From positions 139,755-203,754 of the forward strand of contig NZ_FNHB01000004.1 of the NCBI RefSeq assembly GCF_900104455.1: 64,000 nt of DNA. The letters are read 5' to 3'. A program made the position numbers and the translations under genes. This document shows, piece after piece, positions 26,413 through 33,543 of this stretch. The stretch comes from Dendrosporobacter quercicolus. Its GTDB lineage: Bacteria; Bacillota; Negativicutes; DSM-1736; Dendrosporobacteraceae. The notes beneath the pieces are model-generated. The model saw nothing but the letters and a program-made list of their open reading frames with translations. It made no database searches and was not told the DNA's origin. The stretch's first letter is position 1, and each line of letters begins with the position of its first letter.

Positions 26413-27021
26413 ATGTTAAATATGGACAATAACCATAAGGCAGTTCAGGCGCTCATTACCATCGGTATTTTCAACGCCGTTTTTATTGCCGTGTTTTTTG
26501 CCGTGGGGTTAAGCTTAAGCTTCATGACAACCCTGGTTCCCGCGGTTGCGTTGATTATGCCGGTGCTATTGGCTTTGCCCGGCGGCATCATTTATTTCTT
26601 CATGGTGACCAAGGCTCCGGCAAACGGCGTGTTTTTGATCAGCGGCGCAATTCTTGGCATTTTTATGGTAGCTGCGGGAAATATGGCGTTTTTTTTACTT
26701 TGCATGACCGGAGCCGGAATGATTGCCGAGCTTCTGTTCCGCGGGATCGGGCGAAACTCTTTTTGGGGCAAGGCGGCCGGGTTTGCGTCGATCATGGCCG
26801 GCTTTGTGGCTGGCGGATATTTTCCAATGGTTTTTATGCATAAGGCCTATCTGGAATTCCAATTGGCGAGGGGCGTGGACTCCGCCTATCTGGAAAGCAT
26901 GCTGGCGATTCTCAGCCCGCCGGCCTTGGCCGGAATTCTGCTTGCCACCGCCGGTTCCGCCATTCTGGGCAGCTTATGGGGGCATAAGCTGCTGCATAAG
27001 CACTTCGCCAAAGCCGGCTGA
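26413..27021 (+). CDS. MptD-family ECF substrate-binding S component
   Basis: A 202-residue protein with six hydrophobic helices, resembling the MptD/Trep_Strep family of putative ECF S components, including an N-terminal helix with GIFNAVFIAVFF and charged GRNSFWGKAAGF in the middle. AGGAGG lies seven bases before the ATG. It is the last gene of the iron operon, 18 bases after the double ATPase. The substrate of this family is not established; its constant company of YbtP/Q-like transporters here suggests a metal complex or a siderophore-derived molecule. Confidence 0.75.
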   Translation: MLNMDNNHKAVQALITIGIFNAVFIAVFFAVGLSLSFMTTLVPAVALIMPVLLALPGGIIYFFMVTKAPANGVFLISGAILGIFMVAAGNMAFFLLCMTGAGMIAELLFRGIGRNSFWGKAAGFASIMAGFVAGGYFPMVFMHKAYLEFQLARGVDSAYLESMLAILSPPALAGILLATAGSAILGSLWGHKLLHKHFAKAG

Positions 27022-27056
27022 TCCATCAAACCTGACGGTTTTGCCTAAAACGGCGT

Positions 27057-27117
27057 AAAATATGGGGGGCAGGTACACTGTTTGCAAAGCAAACAGTGTA
27101 CCTGCCCCCCATATTTT
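27057..27117. terminator. 29-bp perfect hairpin terminator with GTTTGC-AAA-GCAAAC loop
   Basis: Two 29-base arms (27057-27085 and 27089-27117) pair perfectly around AAA; the right arm ends ATATTTTTT. It terminates the iron operon. The loop-proximal GTTTGC/GCAAAC and GGGCAGGT segments resemble the hairpin repeats at 14.9 and 35.2 kb, so it may have come from the same repeat class. Confidence 0.85.
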
Positions 27118-27199
27118 TTACGACAAAGACATATTCCGGCCCGCTGCCGGGCGCCGCCTGTTGTTTTTGCGGGCGTATTTCCGCAACGGTCCCTCCGGT

Positions 27200-27850
27200 T
27201 TATATCACGCAGCCAATTTTATGATTTAAGATTTTAACGAAATTTTTCTGCATAAACCTTTCGTTATAAAAGTTGTCGCACATATGCAGCAGTTGCTCGG
27301 TGGTTAAGCCGGTATCCTCTTCAAATACTTCCGGAAATTCATTACGTTCAATTAAAAACTGGGCAATTTCGAAGGTATTGGCAAATACATTCATGTTCAG
27401 AATATACTTGTCCCCCGACCACAAGCGGTTAAACCGGGCGCAGAAATCTTTCAGGCTGTTCAGGCATGAAAGGTTATCCAGCTTCCAGTAACTGTCGATG
27501 TCTTGCAGCGCCTCTTCCATCACCTGCGCATGAGCCGAACCTGATTCCCGGACATATTCAATAAAATCGCCGGTGGAGCAGACGGGAAAGAACAAGTCGT
27601 CGTTATCCTGATGAATGGTATAGTAAAACGCCAAAGGAAGATGCAGATATTGAATAAACCCTAACAATGACTTGATGTCAGAATGACAGGACCAGTCATT
27701 GTCCAGAGTATTGCGCTGATAATCAACGATAACCGTATTGATAAAGATCGCCTCATGGACAGACTCAAAGGGCACAAAGCAGCTTTGCCAGGGCTTGGTG
27801 CGTTTGGCCAGAAGATTTTCCCAATACAGATGGTGATGATATTTGCACAT
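27200..27850 (-). CDS. unknown protein paired with rpsD paralogue
   Basis: A 216-residue soluble-looking protein I do not recognise: no signal peptide or membrane segment, many aromatics, N-terminal CKYHHH, and a C-terminal half rich in Phe/Asn/Glu (FANTFEIAQFLIERNEFPE). Three clustered histidines plus scattered cysteines could bind metal, but no standard motif is present. An AAGGAG ribosome site places the start at the ATG 27850, eight bases away; the frame is open to 27913. It follows the rpsD paralogue by 28 bases on the same strand and should share the Fur-like promoter at 28.7 kb. Confidence 0.7.
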   Translation of the reverse strand: MCKYHHHLYWENLLAKRTKPWQSCFVPFESVHEAIFINTVIVDYQRNTLDNDWSCHSDIKSLLGFIQYLHLPLAFYYTIHQDNDDLFFPVCSTGDFIEYVRESGSAHAQVMEEALQDIDSYWKLDNLSCLNSLKDFCARFNRLWSGDKYILNMNVFANTFEIAQFLIERNEFPEVFEEDTGLTTEQLLHMCDNFYNERFMQKNFVKILNHKIGCVI

Positions 27851-27878
27851 GGCCTCAACTCCTTGCAAGCGTTGCCAA

Positions 27879-28472
27879 TTATTTGGAATACAGTTCAATT
27901 GCCAAAATTTCATTCACTTCCACTGGAATTTCTTCACGCATCGGGTATCTGACTAATTTACCGCTGAAATTGTCAAAGTCTTTTTCAATATAAGGCAAAT
28001 CAAAAGATTTCAACTCCAGAAAATTGGAACTGAACAATTCGTTGCTGCGGTGCTGCTCCTTCAGGGAGATGACATCATTGACGCTTACCGCCGCCGAAGG
28101 GATATCAACCCGTTTGCCATTGACCAGGATACATCCGTGGCTGACCATTTGGCGGGCCTGGCGAATGGAAATGGCAAACCCAATCCGGTAGACCAGATTA
28201 TCCAGACGGCATTCGAGGGCTTTTAATAAAGCCGTGCCTGTAACTTCCTTACTTTTCTTGGCATTTTTTAAATAACGGACAAACTGCTTTTCCAATATGC
28301 CGTAATAAGCCTTTATCTTCTGTTTCTCCAGAAGCTGCAAGCCGTATTCAGACGTTTTCCGGCCTGGCCGGTTCGTGTCTTTCGTGGCTCTGTTCATTGC
28401 CTTGGGATGACCAAAGATATTAACGCCAAACCTGCGGCATAATTTGAAACGCGGTTCTCTTCTTGTTGCCAT
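27879..28472 (-). CDS. rpsD: 30S ribosomal protein S4, free-standing paralogue
   Basis: A 197-residue S4, with the N-terminal rRNA-binding part and the S4 RNA-binding domain ([34 protein letters not shown]) intact. S4 binds 16S rRNA first in 30S assembly. It is not in a ribosomal or rpoA operon, so it is probably a second copy. Only one cysteine (C12) remains in the N-terminal region where zinc-binding S4 proteins have four, so this is a zinc-free form. AAGGAAGG precedes the ATG by about ten bases. A promoter with a Fur-like box lies at 28684-28716 and an inverted-repeat element lies in the leader between them. Confidence 0.92.
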   Translation of the reverse strand: MATRREPRFKLCRRFGVNIFGHPKAMNRATKDTNRPGRKTSEYGLQLLEKQKIKAYYGILEKQFVRYLKNAKKSKEVTGTALLKALECRLDNLVYRIGFAISIRQARQMVSHGCILVNGKRVDIPSAAVSVNDVISLKEQHRSNELFSSNFLELKSFDLPYIEKDFDNFSGKLVRYPMREEIPVEVNEILAIELYSK

Positions 28473-28499
28473 TTAGCTAAAACCTTCCTTTACCAATAT

Positions 28500-28663
28500 T
28501 AGTAGTCCACTAAGCCTAAATCCACAGTGTTCTTGACGCGAGATTTTCCGCCCAGCTTCGTTGGCGTCGCCTTTCATATGTCCGAGATGCGCGGCTCCTT
28601 CGCCTCGCTGAGCGAAAAATTTCGCGCAATTCATCCTATCGCTTTAGACTTGGCGGACTACTA
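28500..28663. mobile_element. 164-bp MITE-like element in the rpsD leader
   Basis: The terminal inverted repeats are TAGTAGTCCACTAAGCCTAAA (28500-28520, 21 bases) and its imperfect complement (28643-28663), with three mismatches. The interior has no gene and is GC-richer than its flanks. It shares a layout with the element at 37652-37814 (a gattttNcgc... ...gcctccttNcgcc pattern). It sits between the rpsD promoter and the coding start, so it is transcribed as leader. Confidence 0.6.
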
Positions 28664-28683
28664 GTGTATTTTCATCTGTATGT

Positions 28684-28716
28684 ATTATAACATTGATGAT
28701 AATGAATTTCAATATC
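28684..28716 (-). promoter_or_regulatory. rpsD promoter with Fur-like box
   Basis: On the minus strand TTGAAA (28707-28712), a 17-base spacer and TATAAT (28684-28689) form a strong promoter. GATAATGAATTTCAATATC (28698-28716) matches the Fur consensus at 15 of 19 positions and covers the -35 and part of the spacer. Zur, a close relative of Fur, is an alternative binder. Confidence 0.65.
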
Positions 28717-28775
28717 GTCCGGCCCATAAACCTTACCGATAGGCGCTGTTTTTATGGAAAACACTTCTCTGTTCG

Positions 28776-29309
28776 TCAGATACGAACCTCAAAATTACCT
28801 TTGGTTTTTGGCCCGGTATCCTGGGACGGCGGTTTGACAATGGTTTGAGGGGCGGTTTTATTGTTGGCCGGAGCCTTTGTCGGTTTGGCGGCGGCGCTGC
28901 TTTTCCATAGGCGTTTTCCGGTTAGTACAACAGCAACAAGGACGACGACGCCCAGCAGCACTGTGTAAACCGACCCGGAAAGCTGGTACGCGGCCGGAGA
29001 CTGGCTGTCTTTGAGGGTTGCTGCGGCTGTGTCCCTCAATCCTGCGGGAAGCGCAGTTTCCGCAGGTACATCAGCCGTCCCGTCAGTGGAGCTGACGGCA
29101 GGAAATGGCGGCGGCTGCGGCGGATCGGCCGGGGGTTTTTCCGGCGAGGCGGTTGATGGCGCTGAACTGTCCCGGTTCACCGGCGCAGTCCAACCGGCAG
29201 CGGGAGCAGCGGCCGGCTGACTGGCCGGCTTGGAACCGGAGGCTGCCGGAGCGACGGTAGGCGCTGTCGGCAAGGTTGGTTTATAAGGGGGCGTAGGCGC
29301 GGTAGGCAT
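28776..29309 (-). CDS. proline/alanine-rich single-pass membrane protein
   Basis: A 177-residue protein with a low-complexity Pro/Ala/Thr-rich N-terminal half (repeated TAP/PTAP words), one hydrophobic segment (VYTVLLGVVVLVAVVL, near residues 115-132), and a basic C-terminal tail rich in Lys, Pro and Thr. AAAGG nine bases upstream selects the ATG at 29309 over one six bases earlier. No family is recognised. The layout suggests a surface- or wall-spanning stalk with a membrane anchor; topology is not decided by the sequence. It lies between rpsD and the diguanylate cyclase with no obvious operon partner. Confidence 0.6.
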   Translation of the reverse strand: MPTAPTPPYKPTLPTAPTVAPAASGSKPASQPAAAPAAGWTAPVNRDSSAPSTASPEKPPADPPQPPPFPAVSSTDGTADVPAETALPAGLRDTAAATLKDSQSPAAYQLSGSVYTVLLGVVVLVAVVLTGKRLWKSSAAAKPTKAPANNKTAPQTIVKPPSQDTGPKTKGNFEVRI

Positions 29310-29442
29310 GGCAGACATCCTTTACATTGTTTTTCCTTATTTGTATGGTAGTTCGCTGCATTTAAGGCGCATCCTTTTTTTCGGCTGTTTACCGGCTGGC
29401 ATTTACATCGCGTCCGGTGGAAAGACAGCCTAAGAGGCTGGT

Positions 29443-30372
29443 TTATTCCTGTCCCGTAAAAATTAACCCGTCCATTTTAACGCAATTCCGGCCCGATTTT
29501 TTGGCCAGATACATCAATTGATCGGCCCGTTTGATTAAACTGTCGGCCGTATCGGCGGGCAAAGCAACCGTAGCGCCAATGGAAACCGAGACACTGATCG
29601 TCCGGCCGTCATCCAGCGGGAGCATTGATTGCTGGATAAGCTGGCGGAGTTTATTCGCAATCAGATACAGCTTGCGCTGAATGTTGGGACTGACGATAAT
29701 GGCAATGATTTCCTCACCGCCCCACCGGACAACAGCATCATGCTGACGGGTGTTCATGAGCAGCGTTCTGGCCAGCATCTGCAGCACCATATCGCCGATA
29801 TCATGCCCATAGGTGTCGTTAATGGTTTTAAAATGGTCGATATCAATAAACAATACGCCGAAAGGAATGCCATCTGCCCTGATTTCCTCCAGCTTGGCAT
29901 TCAGCGCCATTTCGGCATACCTTCTGTTGCGAAGTCCGGTAAGCGAATCAATGGTGGCGCGGTCATGGAGACTGACCAATTCTTTCATCAGCGTTTCACG
30001 CGGGGAATTATCGCGGAATAATTTAACAAACCCGATACAGTCATTTTGCTGATAAAGCGGGATGACCCGGGAAGAAACCGGTACCTGATGTCCTGCCTTA
30101 TGGGTTATGCAGCCCTCAGCTTTATATACTTTTCGGTCAGAGCCGACAGGCAGGAAAAGAGCATGATCGCACAAGCCGTTATCGCCGGCAGGTACGGGCG
30201 CTTTTTCACAGCAGCGTTGGCCGAGGACCTCGCCGGCAAGGTACCCCGAAATTTTTTCCGCCGCCGGATTCCAGTAAATAACCGTTTTGTGTTTGTCAAC
30301 AATAAATACGCCTTCATAGGAATGGTTCAGAATGTCGAGAATATTTTCGGGCTGTAGCAGAAAGGTTTCCAT
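29443..30372 (-). CDS. PAS-GGDEF diguanylate cyclase
   Basis: A 309-residue cytoplasmic enzyme making c-di-GMP from two GTP. The N-terminal PAS domain (about 10-120; NHSYEGVFIVDKHKTVIYWNPAAEKISGY) senses an unknown signal. The GGDEF domain (about 140-305) has an active GGEEI motif in VVRWGGEEIIAI, and five residues before it an RQHD that fits the RxxD inhibitory site, so product feedback is likely. No signal peptide or membrane segment. Divergent from the EAL-HDOD gene, with about 240 bases between them. Confidence 0.92.
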   Translation of the reverse strand: METFLLQPENILDILNHSYEGVFIVDKHKTVIYWNPAAEKISGYLAGEVLGQRCCEKAPVPAGDNGLCDHALFLPVGSDRKVYKAEGCITHKAGHQVPVSSRVIPLYQQNDCIGFVKLFRDNSPRETLMKELVSLHDRATIDSLTGLRNRRYAEMALNAKLEEIRADGIPFGVLFIDIDHFKTINDTYGHDIGDMVLQMLARTLLMNTRQHDAVVRWGGEEIIAIIVSPNIQRKLYLIANKLRQLIQQSMLPLDDGRTISVSVSIGATVALPADTADSLIKRADQLMYLAKKSGRNCVKMDGLIFTGQE

Positions 30373-30614
30373 AATTTATTTTGCCTCCATAATTTCTAAT
30401 TGCCGGGCGGCCAACATTCGCTGTTAATATTCTTTGGCTTTGGCAATAATCCTTTTTTAAGCTGCCGTAATACGGTAAAGGCGGATCATGGCTGCTTGTC
30501 GGAGTAAGAAATAGATTGTAGAAGCAGGGGAATGCTGTATAATGAAAGTAACTAATACAACTTATAAAATCAGCGGTCTGGTTAAATGCAACCGGGCGGT
30601 AAGGAGCGCGTCAG

Positions 30615-31856
30615 ATGAATTTATTTGTTGCCCGCCAGCCTATTTTTGATTTCAAACGCAGCGTCATTGCTTATGAATTGCTGTTCAGAAGGGAAAACCG
30701 CCAGGCCTATGACAGCAGCGACGGCGATAAAGCCACTGAAGAGTTAATTGTAAACAGTTTTCTCAATATCGGCATGGATGTGTTGACAAATGGCAAACGG
30801 GCTTTTATCAATTTCACCGCCAACGGGATAACCAGCGGCATTGCCGAACTGCTGCCGCCGGACATGGTAGCTGTCGAGATCCTGGAAACGGTTGAGCCTG
30901 ACCGCAGGGTAATTGAAGCCTGTAGATTGTTGAAAAGGCAGGGGTATGTGCTGGCGCTTGACGATTTTGTGTTCCGGCCCGGCTATGAGCCGCTAATTGG
31001 ACTGGCTGATATTATTAAGGTTGATTTTATGCTGACCAAAGCAGGGGAACGGGCGGCGGTCATCCAGCGGTTTGGCCGGCGCAATTTGAGGTTTTTGGCC
31101 GAGAAGGTGGAAACCCAGCAGGATTTTCAGGAAGCTTACGACGGCGGTTACAGTTATTTTCAGGGATACTTTTTTAGCAAGCCGGTGATTATTGCCCGTA
31201 AAGGCATTCCATTTGGCCGCTTGGCGGCTTTTCAGCTATTGAAGACTGTGAATAGCACTGTGCTGGATTTAAGTCAGGTGGAAGCCGTAATTAAGGAAGA
31301 ACTGGCTTTTTCTTACCAGCTGTTAAAATACATCAATTCATCGGCATTTGGACTCAGGGAGGAAGTCAGGTCCATTCGTCATGCCCTCATCCTTTTAGGC
31401 CAGCGCGAGCTGCAGAAATGGTCGTCACTGATTGCTTTGCGCGAAATGGGCCAGGATAAACCGCCGGAGCTGATCCGGGCTACGCAGCTTAGGGCTCATT
31501 TCGGGGAACTGATTGCCAGGCAGCTTAAGCTTGGCCCGGCAAGCGCCGATGCCTTCCTGGCCGGACAACTGTCCCTCATGGATGCTGTTCTCGATCAGCC
31601 GATGGATGAGATTCTGACGGAATTGCCATTAAAAAAAGAAATCAAAGCGGCGCTGCTTGGCGACAGCAATATTTACCGGGACATTCTTAACCTGTGTATT
31701 GCCTATGAACGGGCGGAATGGAATGAAATTTTTTGCTGCGCCGAAAAACTGGGACTGGATGAGGCCGAACTGCCGGGTTTATACTTAAATGCTCTAATTG
31801 CGATTGGCAGTGCAGAGGTACAGGGGCTTCACCAGCCTGACGGAACGGGTGTTTGA
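30615..31856 (+). CDS. EAL-HDOD protein, YuxH-like
   Basis: A 413-residue protein. Residues about 1-200 form an EAL-like domain (FVARQPIFDFKRSVIAYELLFR), but the catalytic EAL motif reads ELL and several metal ligands are missing, so c-di-GMP hydrolysis is unlikely. Residues about 205-390 form an HDOD domain (FSYQLLKYINSSAFGLREEVRSIRHALILLGQREL in segments). Proteins of this design act as c-di-GMP effectors or signalling scaffolds. GGTAAGGAG precedes the ATG. It lies next to a diguanylate cyclase and ahead of a c-di-GMP riboswitch. Confidence 0.85.
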   Translation: MNLFVARQPIFDFKRSVIAYELLFRRENRQAYDSSDGDKATEELIVNSFLNIGMDVLTNGKRAFINFTANGITSGIAELLPPDMVAVEILETVEPDRRVIEACRLLKRQGYVLALDDFVFRPGYEPLIGLADIIKVDFMLTKAGERAAVIQRFGRRNLRFLAEKVETQQDFQEAYDGGYSYFQGYFFSKPVIIARKGIPFGRLAAFQLLKTVNSTVLDLSQVEAVIKEELAFSYQLLKYINSSAFGLREEVRSIRHALILLGQRELQKWSSLIALREMGQDKPPELIRATQLRAHFGELIARQLKLGPASADAFLAGQLSLMDAVLDQPMDEILTELPLKKEIKAALLGDSNIYRDILNLCIAYERAEWNEIFCCAEKLGLDEAELPGLYLNALIAIGSAEVQGLHQPDGTGV

Positions 31857-31944
31857 CTACCGGCAAGCCTTGTTTGTTTTTAAAAGTTTTTAACAGCCGG
31901 AAGGATTATTTCCATCAATCGAGAAAAGAAATAAAATTAGCATA

Positions 31945-32056
31945 AAAGAATTACGGGCAAACCTAGCGAAAGCCAGGGACGCAAAGCTATGGGTCTAAAA
32001 ACAGTTGTTGATGACTGCCAGGCTGCAATCGTTGATTGCAGCCTGGTGTTTATTTT
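31945..32056 (+). ncRNA. c-di-GMP-I (GEMM) riboswitch with terminator
   Basis: The conserved aptamer segments ACGGGCAAACC, a GCGAAAGC tetraloop stem, GGGACGCAAAG and GGGUCUAAA are all present between 31952 and 31998, with the closing P1 side around 32010. A strong hairpin (CCAGGCTGCAATC at 32018-32030 with its complement ending at 32046) and a T-rich tail make an expression platform. The next open frame is a broken chemoreceptor start at 32085. Confidence 0.88.
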
Positions 32057-32084
32057 TGTATATTCGGAAAAGGAGCTGGGTTTT

Positions 32085-32224
32085 GATGCAGAATAAAAAA
32101 AGTTTACTAAGTAAAACAACCGTTCTGTTTGTGGTATGACAATTTTACCGGCCGGCATCATTGGAGTGCGTACAGCGGCCAGTAAAAAGCTTGAGGCTAC
32201 GGTGGAAGAACTGGAAAAACACTA
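32085..32224 (+). pseudogene. remnant of a riboswitch-controlled chemoreceptor start
   Basis: AAAAGGAG and an ATG at 32085 open a frame giving MQNKKSLLSKTTVLFVV and then a stop. A one-base shift continues it as MTILPAGIIGVRTAASKKLE and stops near 32222. Together these look like the cytoplasmic start, first membrane helix and beginning of a sensor domain of a methyl-accepting chemotaxis protein, with the rest deleted. Chemoreceptors are common targets of c-di-GMP-I riboswitches. The fragment is too short to be sure of its family. Confidence 0.5.
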
Positions 32225-32650
32225 AATAAATTTAAACTTAAGGCAAAAAATCCGCGCAATCTAATCTCAGAATTTATGCGGTGCCTGGTACTAATAAAAA
32301 ATTTATCCAGTTAAGCTAAGTCGGTCCATATAAAGGCCTGCGTGATCGCAGGCCTTTAGGCTTAACCGGAAGTAAATCTTTGCTATCGTCCGTCGCAGCT
32401 TGCGGGCGGGCAATCCCGGAGCTTAAAGCCAGGCTTTTGGACGGTTTATCTATGCGGGATAAGCGGTCGGTCATTTTTTGTCCAAACATTGGTTTTGGCA
32501 GCCATAGAATTCATTGGATTTATGTGTGATAATAAATTAAATTCTAGAATGTCGATTGATCAGCTGATTAGAAACAACAACTGTCCATGCTTCAATTGTT
32601 ATATTGAAGTAAGCCAATAGGATTGTCACTGGAAGATATGGTGAATTGAT
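32225..32650. other. gene-poor stretch with one terminator hairpin
   Basis: No supported gene. A hairpin AAAGGCCTGCG/CGCAGGCCTTT lies at 32334-32358 and looks like a terminator without a gene in front of it, in keeping with deletion of the chemoreceptor body. The remainder is AT-rich with no clear motif. Confidence 0.5.
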
Positions 32651-32809
32651 ATGAAAAAATTTGTTTGCTTATCATGTAATTCTGAATGGTACAGTGCGAG
32701 TAATATTGACAAGCCGTGTGAACTCTGCGGCGGTAAACTAATTGAAGCTGATTCGGGAACGGATATCAATGACGTTGATGGAGATAAGTCCAGCCAGCAC
32801 TTGCATTGA
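32651..32809 (+). CDS. 52-residue zinc-ribbon-like protein
   Basis: A short frame encoding MKKFVCLSCNSEWYSAS near the start and KPCELCGGKLIE in the middle: two CxxC knuckles spaced as in small zinc ribbons, then an acidic tail. GGTGA six bases before the ATG is a usable ribosome site. Such single-ribbon proteins often touch nucleic acid or redox partners; function here unknown. It precedes the V4R protein by about 165 bases. Confidence 0.55.
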   Translation: MKKFVCLSCNSEWYSASNIDKPCELCGGKLIEADSGTDINDVDGDKSSQHLH

Positions 32810-32973
32810 CATAAGGAAAGCGGTATGCTTTAACCGCCGAAAGGCAACACTCTGCCGGCTGCAGAGGGTTGTCTTTACGTGATTTACGGCAGGGAATAAT
32901 GCCCAAGTCAAGCAGGAAATGGCTTGGGGATAAAGAAGATAGATTATTGTTAGAAAAGAGGGGATTTTGTCAA

Positions 32974-33489
32974 ATGGCAAGAAAATATGGCTTTTCCTGG
33001 GATTTGCTGGGGGATATCAATGCAGGCCGGCCTAATCTTGGTCCAATGGTCAGTACTGAGGTTTACCGCCTGATGCAATATTGTTTCCGGGATGTTCTGG
33101 AAGTAAATTTTGGCACGGAAAAATGCGATCAATTATTTTTTGAAGCGGGGTTACTGGCCGGTCGCCAGTTTTATCAGAATGTGATTAAGGAAGCCGCCAA
33201 CTTTAATGATTTTATTAAACGATTACAGGAAATCTTAGTGGAAAAGAAAATTGGCATCTTGAGGGTGGAAAGTGCGGATCCGGACAAGGGCAAGTTCATT
33301 CTAAGCGTATTTGAGGATTTGGATTGTTCGGGGCTGCCGGAGCTGGATTTTGTATTATGCGTGTATGATGAAGGCTTTATTGCAGGCTTGTTCGAAGGCT
33401 TCAGCGGAAAAAGGTTCAATGTCAGGGAAATTGATTGTTGGTGCACCGGTGATCGTACCTGCCGGTTTTCTGTGGAAATGATTCCCTGA
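32974..33489 (+). CDS. V4R-domain (4-vinyl reductase-like) sensor protein
   Basis: A 171-residue protein whose C-terminal part is a V4R domain, marked by the final EIDCWCTGDRTCRF, a cysteine-rich motif of small-molecule sensing domains related to the XylR input domain and 4-vinyl reductases. GAGGGG precedes the ATG at 32974 by ten bases; the frame is open 105 bases further up without a ribosome site. It lies 54 bases before a PAS-PucR regulator, so the two likely form a split sensor-regulator pair. Ligand unknown; hydrocarbon, tetrapyrrole or metal ligands are known for the wider family. Confidence 0.75.
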   Translation: MARKYGFSWDLLGDINAGRPNLGPMVSTEVYRLMQYCFRDVLEVNFGTEKCDQLFFEAGLLAGRQFYQNVIKEAANFNDFIKRLQEILVEKKIGILRVESADPDKGKFILSVFEDLDCSGLPELDFVLCVYDEGFIAGLFEGFSGKRFNVREIDCWCTGDRTCRFSVEMIP

Positions 33490-33543
33490 GGCCCAAAGCT
33501 GGGCGATCATTTGAAAGGGATAGAGTTGGGGGAGGACTATATT

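Noticed and set aside
30105-30357. Frames opposite the diguanylate cyclase N-terminus
   Set aside because: They are shadows of the PAS-GGDEF gene, which has clear domain motifs on the other strand.
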